Positions 1-6,235 of a stretch of 13,512 nucleotides of DNA are shown here, in pieces. Both the position numbers and the translations under genes were made by a program. Below the pieces are notes generated by a model. It saw only the letters and a program-made list of their open reading frames with translations, was not told where the DNA came from and did not search any database. Every line of letters starts with the position of its first letter. The stretch's first letter is position 1. Origin of the DNA: CAYYFX01 sp964471155 (lineage in GTDB: Bacteria; ARS69); the NCBI GenBank assembly GCA_964471155.1, contig CAYYFX010000108.1, positions 1 to 13,512 on the forward strand, read 5' to 3'.

Positions 1-1
1 C

Positions 2-298
2 ACGCGCGCGGACGTGCGCATCGCGAAGGACCCGCGGCTCGGCGACGGGCAGCTCCGGCTCCGCGTGCTGGACGCGGGCTGGACGGAGACGGTCCTCGGC
101 AGGGCCGGCGTCCTGGACAAGCTCCGCGGTCGCGCCGAGGAGCGGCTGGCGCCGGGGCGGTCCCGCACGTTCACCCTCCGGCTGACGCCGGAGCAGGCGG
201 CATTCCTGAGGAAGCCGGGCGTGTACCACATCTTCGTGGAGGGCGCCCCGTTCGGCGGCGCCGCGGACTCCGCCCGGCTGACCGTGCGCGTGATCTGA
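2..298 (+). CDS. C-terminal fragment of an unidentified protein, truncated at left edge
   Basis: The reading frame is already open at the left edge and continues to a TGA at 296-298, giving 98 visible residues. A GTG at 14 is in frame but is probably internal, because the frame continues upstream of it without a stop. The visible part has no heme, metal or nucleotide motif. It alternates hydrophobic and charged residues (for example LRLRVLDAG, FTLRLTP, VYHIFVEG, RLTVRV), which looks like the beta-sandwich tail of a larger, possibly exported protein. I do not recognise the family. A strong hairpin lies 25 nt after the stop, so this gene is the last of its transcription unit. Coding status is well supported by the hairpin and by biased third positions; function is unknown. 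Confidence 0.6.
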   Translation, partial: TRADVRIAKDPRLGDGQLRLRVLDAGWTETVLGRAGVLDKLRGRAEERLAPGRSRTFTLRLTPEQAAFLRKPGVYHIFVEGAPFGGAADSARLTVRVI

Positions 299-322
299 CG
301 CGCGCGGGGGTTCGGACACACG

Positions 323-353
323 AGCGCCCCGGTCCCTGGCGGGCCGGGGCGCT
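323..353. terminator. Hairpin between convergent genes, likely bidirectional terminator
   Basis: A perfect 10-bp inverted repeat (AGCGCCCCGG at 323-332, CCGGGGCGCT at 344-353) flanks an 11-nt loop. It sits between the stop of the left-edge gene (298) and the stop of the convergent cytochrome operon (407). There is no clear run of T on either side, so it is not a textbook intrinsic terminator. Its position in a convergent gap of 108 nt and its stability make a terminator or RNA 3'-end stabiliser the best reading. The rest of 299-406 holds nothing recognisable. Confidence 0.6.
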
Positions 354-406
354 TCGCATGTCCTGCGGGTCGACTCCTGTCGCCGGCTCCCGGACAGCGC
401 GGTGCG

Positions 407-1465
407 TCAGCGCTTCGGGATGACCCCGCCGTGGCACACGGTGCACATCTGCGCCGCCGTGCGGGAGAGGCGCTCCGCGTCGAAGTCCGGGCCGTGCGGG
501 CTGAAGCCGCGGCCGGTGCGGTCCGAGTGGCACTTGAGGCAGTCGTTCTCGTCGTGGCAGGTCACGCACGTGTCCAGGCCGCGGCGGGCCGCGTCGCCGT
601 GGCCCAGCAGGAAGTTCGCGCCGTCGTGGAAGCCGGAGCCCAGGCTCGGCCGCTGGGCGGTGAGGCCCGCCTCCTCGTGGCAGGACGCGCAGAAGCCGCG
701 CGGATCGTGGCAGTCCGCGCAGGAGGTCTCCCGGGACCACGCCGCGGCCGGATGGCGGGCGAGGAAGTCGGGCGGGTGCACGGCATCGCCCGGCGCGGCG
801 GCCGCGTCCGGGAGGTGGCAGTGGAGGCAGTCCTCCTGCGCGTGGCAGCCGGCGCAGGAGCGCGGATCCGCCGACGCCTCGTGCCCGTGCGCGCGCGCCC
901 ACCCGTCCTCGTGCGACGCCGGACGCCGGCGCGCGAACGGCGGCCCGGCAAGGTGCGCGGCAGGGGCGCGCAGCAAGCCTGACGCCACCTCCGGCGTGGC
1001 CACGTGGCAGACCTCGCAGCTCTGCCGCGTGTGGCACACCCCGCAGTTCGCCGGCGTTCCGGAACGGTCCACGGGACACGCAGCCCTCCCGTGGCCTCCC
1101 TCCAGGAACGACGGGTCGGCATGCGACGTCGGCGCCGGCAGGGCGGCCACCTCGGCCGCGGTCAGCCGCGTCGCCTCCGCGAGCGGTCGATGGCACGTGG
1201 CGCACTCCGAGGCGGCCTGCTCCAGGTGCGGGCTTCCGTCGCCGTGGCAGTCCATGCAGACGGCCGGATCGGGTCGCTTCACGGGAGCGCCGGCGGTCGG
1301 CGTCCCGCCGTGGCAGTCCGCGCACGCCATGTCCTCGTGCAGGGCATGGTCGAACGTCAGATGGCTGCCCGCGATCGGCGCGCCCGGCGCCGCGAGCTCC
1401 TGGGCGCGCACAACGCCGGGGGGCGCGAAGCCGAGCAGCGCGAGGACGACGAGGCTTCGAATCAC
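407..1465 (-). CDS. Periplasmic 12-heme c-type cytochrome (inner partner of porin-cytochrome conduit)
   Basis: This 352-residue exported protein has twelve CXXCH heme-attachment motifs, at residues 48-52, 70-74, 88-92, 141-145, 150-154, 204-208, 213-217, 249-253, 259-263, 300-304, 309-313 and 341-345. Eight of them form four close pairs only 9-10 residues apart. A Sec signal peptide (hydrophobic core LVVLALLGF, likely cut after VRA near residue 21) sends it to the periplasm; there is no lipobox and no later membrane segment. The start is a GTG at 1465-1463 that overlaps the porin stop by 4 nt (GTGA) and is preceded by a GGAG at 9-nt spacing. It is the last gene of a three-gene operon with an outer-membrane barrel and a lipoprotein cytochrome. 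By analogy with MtrA/OmaB-type proteins it would take electrons from periplasmic or inner-membrane carriers and feed them into the barrel. The multiheme identity is certain; the conduit role is inferred from gene order. Confidence 0.95.
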   Translation of the reverse strand: MIRSLVVLALLGFAPPGVVRAQELAAPGAPIAGSHLTFDHALHEDMACADCHGGTPTAGAPVKRPDPAVCMDCHGDGSPHLEQAASECATCHRPLAEATRLTAAEVAALPAPTSHADPSFLEGGHGRAACPVDRSGTPANCGVCHTRQSCEVCHVATPEVASGLLRAPAAHLAGPPFARRRPASHEDGWARAHGHEASADPRSCAGCHAQEDCLHCHLPDAAAAPGDAVHPPDFLARHPAAAWSRETSCADCHDPRGFCASCHEEAGLTAQRPSLGSGFHDGANFLLGHGDAARRGLDTCVTCHDENDCLKCHSDRTGRGFSPHGPDFDAERLSRTAAQMCTVCHGGVIPKR

Positions 1466-2985
1466 GGCGTGATTCTCCGCGGCGGGATGGCCCGCACCGC
1501 ATCCGGCAGCGAGCCGCGCGGCGCGGACGAGCCGAACAGGAACGACATGCCGACGGACGCGCGCACGTGCGTACCGTCCACGGCCGCGGCGTCGGGGCGA
1601 TCGCGCTCCTCGTCGAACGCGCGGACCTCGGCGTGCAGGGTCACGTCCGGTCGCGCCGCCCAGCTTCCGCGCACGCCACAGGACGTGAGCGTGACGTCGT
1701 TGTACCGCAGCTCCAGCGGGCGCTCCAGCCAGCCCGCGGACAGCGCCACGTCCCACGCGCCGTGGTCCCAGCCGGCCTCCCCGTCGACGCTCGTGGCGGC
1801 GGCGCCGGGGCCGAACTCCTCGTGTGCGCGCGCGCGCAGCCGCCAGTGCCGGCCGGGATCCCATGCGGCCTCCGCGGTCCAGCGCCAGCCGTCGCCCTCG
1901 CCGCGGAACAACGGGGAGTCCGCGTCCGTTCCCTCGAAATCCCACGTCTCGCCGCGCAACGACACGCGCAGCCGCGGGTCGGGACGTGCCGCGCCCTCCA
2001 TGAAGTACGCCGTGTAGCCGACCGGGCTGAACGCGGTCCAGACGTACCAGAGGTCGAACCGCGGGCGGTAGCGGCGCGTCCCCATCGTCACGTTCTCCAG
2101 CCCGCGCGGCGGTTGCCAGCGCAGCGACGCCTCCGCGTTGCCCCACGCGCCCGCGGCGAGATCCCAGTCCGAGCCGGTGGCGAGCGTGACGCCGCCGCCG
2201 GGGCGCACGGCGAGCTCGGCGCCGATGCGCTCGGAGACGAAGTCGTCGGCGCGCGTGTCCACGAGGCGCTCGTACAGCACGCGCGCGTCCGCGGCGCGTC
2301 GCCCCGCGCCCAGCTCGGCGCCGAACAGCACGGGCCGCTGCCGCGGGGTGAACTCCGCCAGCGGATCCAGCGTCCCGTTCGTGGCCGGAAGATCGGTGGG
2401 GCCGGCCAACCCCCAGCCGCCCCACGCGCTCGCGCGCACCCGCCCGTCGAGCACGCGCGCCTCCGCGCGGCCCCCGTCCCAGCCCGACGAGCCGAGCCGC
2501 GTGATCTGCCGCAGCCGGCCGGCGCGCACGCCGGCGCCGCGGCGCGTCCAGTCCGCGTAGGCCTCCTGGATGCGCACCGCCGGGCGCGTGTCCGCCCAGA
2601 GCGACGGGCTGTCGAAGGCGCCGGCGCCGCGCGCGCGCACGCGCACGGACAGTCCGCGCGCTCCGAGATCCCACGCGCGCAGGTCCATCGTGCCGGTGAC
2701 CGGGCTGGCGCGCTCCTCGTCGCCGGCCCGGAAGAAGAAGCACCAGGCCGATCCGGGGGGGCAGGTGACGGCGTAGCCGTCGCGCGTCTGCAGCCCGCCG
2801 AACGGGCCGCGGACCGCCTCGGTGGTGCGGATGCTGTCCAGCTCCACGCCGCGGAACGCGAACGTGCGGGCGGCCGCATCCACGCGGAGGCGCCAGGCGG
2901 GACCCGCGTGCGCGGGTCCCGCCGGCAGTGCGGACAGCAGCAGTGCGGCCGCGACGAGTCGGACCGTCGCGACGGGGAGGAACAC
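1462..2985 (-). CDS. Outer-membrane beta-barrel, heme-free porin component of porin-cytochrome conduit
   Basis: This 507-residue exported protein starts with a signal peptide (hydrophobic stretch LVAAALLLSALPAG, cut after AHA near residue 27). The mature part is a long series of alternating polar/hydrophobic, aromatic-rich strands (for example WRLRVDAAARTFAFRG, FDLWYVWTAFSPVGYTAYF, WRLRARAHEEF), typical of an outer-membrane barrel. It has no CXXCH. Two cysteines seven positions apart (C75 and C82) lie near the N-terminus and a third is near 436. The last strand (VGMSFLFG) is followed by a 22-residue tail ending in proline, not the usual terminal aromatic. The GTG start at 2985 was chosen because it lies 2 nt after the stop of the upstream cytochrome and gives a clean signal peptide. 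The gene sits between two multiheme cytochromes, which points to an MtrB/OmbB-like sheath through which hemes reach the surface. It could instead be an unrelated porin. No family was confirmed by search. Confidence 0.82.
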   Translation of the reverse strand: MFLPVATVRLVAAALLLSALPAGPAHAGPAWRLRVDAAARTFAFRGVELDSIRTTEAVRGPFGGLQTRDGYAVTCPPGSAWCFFFRAGDEERASPVTGTMDLRAWDLGARGLSVRVRARGAGAFDSPSLWADTRPAVRIQEAYADWTRRGAGVRAGRLRQITRLGSSGWDGGRAEARVLDGRVRASAWGGWGLAGPTDLPATNGTLDPLAEFTPRQRPVLFGAELGAGRRAADARVLYERLVDTRADDFVSERIGAELAVRPGGGVTLATGSDWDLAAGAWGNAEASLRWQPPRGLENVTMGTRRYRPRFDLWYVWTAFSPVGYTAYFMEGAARPDPRLRVSLRGETWDFEGTDADSPLFRGEGDGWRWTAEAAWDPGRHWRLRARAHEEFGPGAAATSVDGEAGWDHGAWDVALSAGWLERPLELRYNDVTLTSCGVRGSWAARPDVTLHAEVRAFDEERDRPDAAAVDGTHVRASVGMSFLFGSSAPRGSLPDAVRAIPPRRITP

Positions 2986-2987
2986 CG

Positions 2988-4451
2988 CTACCGTCCCGCG
3001 CGGCCCAGGAGGCGGTCCAGCTCGGCGCGGTAGTCCACGCCGCGGCCGGCCGACAGGCCGTACGTGTCCTCGACCTCGGCGATGCTCGCCACCAGCAGCG
3101 CCTCGATCAGGAACGGGTTGTGCACGGTGGCCGGGTAGATGCTGCCCCCGTGGTTCGCGAGGTTGTAGTTGAACAGGGCGCCCTCCGCCACGGTGAACGT
3201 GGTGAGGGTGGGATCGATCTCGCCGCCGGCGGCGTCGAGGTTCGGGTCCACGGTCGTCAGGAGCGCGAGGAGATCGTCCGACCACGCCTGGATGCTCAGC
3301 GTGGCGGCGGTGAGCGCGGAGGCCGCCGTCGTCTCGTTCGTGTGGCAGCCGCCGGTGGCGCAGGCCGCGAACGAGCGATCGGTCGTGTTGTAGTCGCAGT
3401 CCCCGGTCGTGGGGATGCCCGACGCGTCGACGCACGGGATCGCCGTGAACAGGTGCCCGGTGGCCTGGAACGTGAAGGCACCCGTGACGGCGTCGGTCAC
3501 GGCGAGGCGGGAGACGTGGCACGTGGCGCACAGCTTCGGGTTCCCGTCCGAGCCGTGGGACGCGATGATCTGCCCCGGGTCGATGTCCGCGCCCGGCGGG
3601 AACCAGCCCGCCTCGCCCAGCAGCAGCGCCGTCTCCGGCGAGTGCGGTTCGAGTCCGTGCGAGGACGTGGCGCTCGGCACGCTGCGCCGGTCATGGCAGC
3701 GCGCGCACAGGTGCAGCTCCGGGTCCCGCGTGTTCACCGGGAAGCGGAGCTGGTGCTCGTAGGGGCTGCCGTGCGGGTCATGGCAGATGCCGCATGTCAC
3801 GGGCAGGTGCTCGGAGCCGTCCTCCTCGACGTACGTGGCGTCCACGCCCCACGCGGCGAGGATCCCCTGGCCCTGATGGCAGCCCTGGCACGAGGCGTTG
3901 CCCGCGGCGCTCTCGATCACCATGGAGTGCCCGGACTGCAGCCACTCCTCGGCGAAGGGGTGGTGCGTGCCCGAGTGGCACTCCGCGCAGCCGGTGGTGA
4001 GGTCGTCCGCCACCGCGAGGCTCGCGATGGGCTGCGAGGCCCCCGGATCCTGCACGTGCTCGTTGCCGGGTCCGTGGCAGCTCTCGCACTGCACGTCGTG
4101 GTACGCGGCGTCCTGCACCGCATTCCACCCGGCCGGCGTGTCGATGTCGTTGCCGGCGTCGCTGACGGTGTGGCACTCGAAGCAGAAGTCCTGCGCGTGG
4201 CCGGACTGCACGAGCGTGTCGTACGCGTCGGCGTGCTTCGTGGTCTCCCAGTCCGCCTGCTCGCCCGCGTGGCAGTTCCCGCAAGTCGTCGTCTTCGTGG
4301 CGGAGTCGTAGTAGCCCAGGAAGCCGGACGCGGCATCGGGCGGCGGGTTGAACAGGTCGCGGTCGCGATACACGATCTTCTCGTCGTCCGAGCAACCCGC
4401 CGCAAGCAAGGCGATCGCGGGGACGAGCCTCCAGCCGGCGTGGACTCTCAT
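2988..4451 (-). CDS. Outer-membrane lipoprotein multiheme cytochrome c (8 CXXCH + 1 CX4CH)
   Basis: This 487-residue protein begins with a lipoprotein signal (MRVHAGWRLVPAIALLAAGC; acylated Cys20, next residue Ser, so no inner-membrane retention signal). Eight CXXCH motifs lie at residues 57-61, 90-94, 122-126, 155-159, 188-192, 220-224, 249-253 and 308-312, and one atypical CX4CH (CATGGCH) at 364-370. Patterns such as QSGH...CFECH, CESCHGPGNEH and CGICHDPHG, and a C-terminal helix ending near VHNPFLIEALL, resemble the cytochrome c554/nitrite-reductase-like multiheme families. The heme-free cysteines C340 and C352 flank the atypical site. The ATG at 4451 has a strong GGAGGT at 4458-4463 with a 6-nt spacer. 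As first gene of the porin-cytochrome operon it is probably the outer-surface terminal electron carrier, like OmcB; a periplasm-facing orientation is also possible. The substrate cannot be told from sequence. Confidence 0.92.
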   Translation of the reverse strand: MRVHAGWRLVPAIALLAAGCSDDEKIVYRDRDLFNPPPDAASGFLGYYDSATKTTTCGNCHAGEQADWETTKHADAYDTLVQSGHAQDFCFECHTVSDAGNDIDTPAGWNAVQDAAYHDVQCESCHGPGNEHVQDPGASQPIASLAVADDLTTGCAECHSGTHHPFAEEWLQSGHSMVIESAAGNASCQGCHQGQGILAAWGVDATYVEEDGSEHLPVTCGICHDPHGSPYEHQLRFPVNTRDPELHLCARCHDRRSVPSATSSHGLEPHSPETALLLGEAGWFPPGADIDPGQIIASHGSDGNPKLCATCHVSRLAVTDAVTGAFTFQATGHLFTAIPCVDASGIPTTGDCDYNTTDRSFAACATGGCHTNETTAASALTAATLSIQAWSDDLLALLTTVDPNLDAAGGEIDPTLTTFTVAEGALFNYNLANHGGSIYPATVHNPFLIEALLVASIAEVEDTYGLSAGRGVDYRAELDRLLGRAGR

Positions 4452-4457
4452 CGGCGC

Positions 4458-4463
4458 ACCTCC
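4458..4463 (-). promoter_or_regulatory. Shine-Dalgarno of the lipoprotein cytochrome
   Basis: Minus-strand GGAGGT, 6 nt before the ATG at 4451, fixes the start. It directly abuts a hairpin (4464-4479) whose loop and 3' arm carry a second GGAGG, so folding could place either purine run in play. Confidence 0.8.
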
Positions 4464-4532
4464 GGAACCTCCCGGTTCCCGGTCCCCTCCGGGCCCACCC
4501 GGGCCCGGATGAAAGGAGACTCTTCAGTCTCC
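4464..4532 (-). promoter_or_regulatory. Three consecutive inverted repeats in the 5' leader of the cytochrome operon
   Basis: Read toward the cytochrome gene there are three inverted repeats, each with a 4-nt loop. The first is GGAGACT/AGTCTCC (7-bp arms, 4515-4532). The second is TCCGGGCCC/GGGCCCGGA (9-bp arms, 4488-4509). The third is GGAACC/GGTTCC (6-bp arms, 4464-4479), whose RNA loop GGGA fits the GNRA tetraloop rule and whose end touches the Shine-Dalgarno sequence. An 8-bp palindrome CCGATCGG follows at 4531-4538. The repeats could be RNA hairpins controlling translation or attenuation, or DNA operators. No T-run typical of an intrinsic terminator follows, apart from TTTC after the first hairpin. 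The symmetry is directly visible; the regulatory role is inferred. Confidence 0.5.
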
Positions 4533-4782
4533 GATCGGTGAATCGGGCTGGATTCTGGAGGGGATTCTCGCCCCCTCACGGATGATCCGGCGTCCATCGC
4601 CCCCGGCTGTCCCCGGTGCGCTCGACCCTCCCCGGCCCGTGCCGGCGGGCAGGAGGGCTCCCGGCGGGCGCCGGGGGCTCCGGGGGCGCGCACGGGGTCG
4701 AGGGGGCCGACCGAGGTGCTCACCGCCCACGCCGAGATGTTATGCTGCGCCGTTTTGCGCGCCGCAAGGAAAACCGGCGCCC
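4533..4782. other. Remainder of the divergent intergenic region
   Basis: This is the rest of the 343-nt spacer between the divergent cytochrome operon (ATG 4451) and the MATE gene (GTG 4795). It should hold both promoters, but no convincing -35/-10 pair is visible. TATGCT at 4741-4746 is the best -10 candidate for the rightward gene and has no good -35. GGATTCT occurs twice, 12 bp apart (4550-4556 and 4562-4568). A GC-rich imperfect hairpin spans 4655-4680 (11 bp including two G-T pairs, loop GGGC). The open frames crossing this stretch give proline/arginine/glycine-rich low-complexity peptides and are not taken as coding. Confidence 0.5.
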
Positions 4783-4787
4783 GGAGG
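4783..4787 (+). promoter_or_regulatory. Shine-Dalgarno of the MATE transporter
   Basis: GGAGG at 7-nt spacing before the GTG at 4795 decides the start. The frame is open 71 codons further upstream, but that extension is low-complexity and lacks an equally good ribosome site. Confidence 0.75.
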
Positions 4788-4794
4788 TTCCGAC

Positions 4795-6219
4795 GTGACC
4801 GGCCCGCCCCGTCCCGAGACCACCCTGCCGGCGGACGCCCTGAGGGGGCGGACGCGCGAGGTGCTCGTGCTGGCCTGGCCGGTCGTGGTCAGCACGGTGT
4901 CCCTGTCGCTCATGCTGGCGGCGGACACGTACTTCGCCGGCCGGCTGGGCACCACCGAGCAGGGCGCCGTGGGGTTCTGCGGGACCGTGCTGTGGGCGTT
5001 CTACGCCTTCTTCATGGGGACGCTGGAGATCGTGCAGACGTTCGTGGCGCAGCACACCGGCGCGGGGCAGCCGGACCGGGCCGCGCGCTACGGGACCTCC
5101 GGCCTGCACGCGGCGGTCGTCTGCTCGCTCCTGCTCGCGCCGCTCGCGTTCGTCGGCCGGCCCATGTTCTCCGGTCTGGGCATCGCCGCGGACATGGTCC
5201 CGGCGGCCACGACCTACTGGACCATCCGCATCCTCGGCACCGGCCCGGTCTTCCTGAGCCGCGTGCAGGAGAGCTACTTCCGCGGCATCGGCGACACGAT
5301 CACGCCCATGATCGTGGCGCTGGTCGCGAACGCCCTGAACGTGGCGCTGGACGCGGCCTTCGTGCTGGGGTTCGAGCCGCTGGGCATCCCGCAGCTCGGA
5401 GTGGCCGGACTGGCGTGGGCCACGGTGATCGCCACGGCGGCGCAGTGGATCCTGCTGGGGCTCGCGTCCGAGATGCGACGCATCCGCGGCCTGCCCGCGC
5501 CGTTGCACTTCCGGCGCAGCTCGCTCGCGGACGCGCGCGACCTCCTCCGGGTGGGCGCGCCCGCCGGCCTGCACTGGATGTTCGACATCACCGCGTGGAC
5601 CCTGTTCACGATCGGCATCGCCCGGCTGGACTCCGCGCAGGCGGCCACGAACGTGATCGCGATCACGCTGATCCGGACGTCGTTCATGCCGGGCTTCGCG
5701 GTGGGCACGGCGGCGCAGACCCTCGTGGGGCAGTACCTCGGCGCGAACGACCCCGCGTCCGCCGCCCGGGCCGGCTGGACCAGCCTGCGCATCGCGGGCG
5801 TGTACATGGGGGTGCTGGGCGCCGCGTTCTTCTTCTTCGGAGGGGAGCTGTTCGGGATCTTCACGGGGGACTCGAACGTGCGCAACCTGGGCGCCAGCGT
5901 GATGCGCTGGGCCGCGCTCTTCCAGCTCGGCGACGCCGTCCAGGTGGTCCTGGGCAGCGCGCTGCGCGGCGCGGGGGACACGCGCTACGTGATGTGGGTG
6001 GCCACGGCCGCCGCGTGGCTGGTGTTCGTGCCGCTCGCCTGGCTGCTCGTGGTGCGGCTCGACATGGGCGTGGAGGGCGGCTGGCTGGCCTGCGTGGTGT
6101 GGGTGGCGGCCCTGTCCGTGCCGCTCGTCTTCCGCTTCCGGGGCGACGCGTGGCGGCGCTCGCTGCTGCGGGACGGGCCCGTGCCGGCGCCGTTGCACCC
6201 GGAGACCGAGGTGGCGTGA
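4795..6219 (+). CDS. MATE-family multidrug/metabolite exporter
   Basis: This is a 474-residue polytopic inner-membrane protein of normal MATE length (about 450-480), expected to have twelve transmembrane helices in two homologous halves. The internal repeat is visible. AQHTGAGQPDRAARYG near residue 90 is echoed by GQYLGANDPASAARAG near 310, and YFRGIGDTITPMI near 165 by LRGAGDTRYVM near 395; these are the loop motifs of the family. Hydrophobic runs alternate with short charged loops throughout, starting with LAWPVVVSTVSLSLML. MATE proteins export cationic drugs or metabolites in exchange for H+ or Na+; the substrate cannot be predicted here. The gene stands alone, divergent from the cytochrome operon and convergent with the acyl-CoA ligase operon, with only 16 nt to the latter's stop codon. 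No accessory regulator is adjacent. Confidence 0.93.
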   Translation: MTGPPRPETTLPADALRGRTREVLVLAWPVVVSTVSLSLMLAADTYFAGRLGTTEQGAVGFCGTVLWAFYAFFMGTLEIVQTFVAQHTGAGQPDRAARYGTSGLHAAVVCSLLLAPLAFVGRPMFSGLGIAADMVPAATTYWTIRILGTGPVFLSRVQESYFRGIGDTITPMIVALVANALNVALDAAFVLGFEPLGIPQLGVAGLAWATVIATAAQWILLGLASEMRRIRGLPAPLHFRRSSLADARDLLRVGAPAGLHWMFDITAWTLFTIGIARLDSAQAATNVIAITLIRTSFMPGFAVGTAAQTLVGQYLGANDPASAARAGWTSLRIAGVYMGVLGAAFFFFGGELFGIFTGDSNVRNLGASVMRWAALFQLGDAVQVVLGSALRGAGDTRYVMWVATAAAWLVFVPLAWLLVVRLDMGVEGGWLACVVWVAALSVPLVFRFRGDAWRRSLLRDGPVPAPLHPETEVA

Positions 6220-6235
6220 GCGGCGCGCAGGCCCC

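Noticed and set aside
787..850. Repeated GTGGCA-like words in the cytochrome genes that look like short DNA repeats
   Set aside because: They are the reverse complement of the Cys-His codons of the CXXCH motifs and are explained by protein coding.
1466..2743. An N-terminal extension of the 12-heme cytochrome frame reaching to 2743
   Set aside because: The upstream part is antisense-like low-complexity sequence overlapping the barrel gene in another frame. The signal peptide and Shine-Dalgarno sequence place the start at the GTG at 1465.
2928..4541. A 537-codon + strand frame across the cytochrome gene
   Set aside because: It is a shadow of the minus-strand cytochrome with its CXXCH motifs; the product is Arg/Val/Ala low complexity.
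4582..4794. A 71-codon N-terminal extension of the MATE transporter
   Set aside because: It is Pro/Arg/Gly-rich with no family similarity. A strong GGAGG with proper spacing marks the GTG at 4795, and MATE proteins start just before the first helix.
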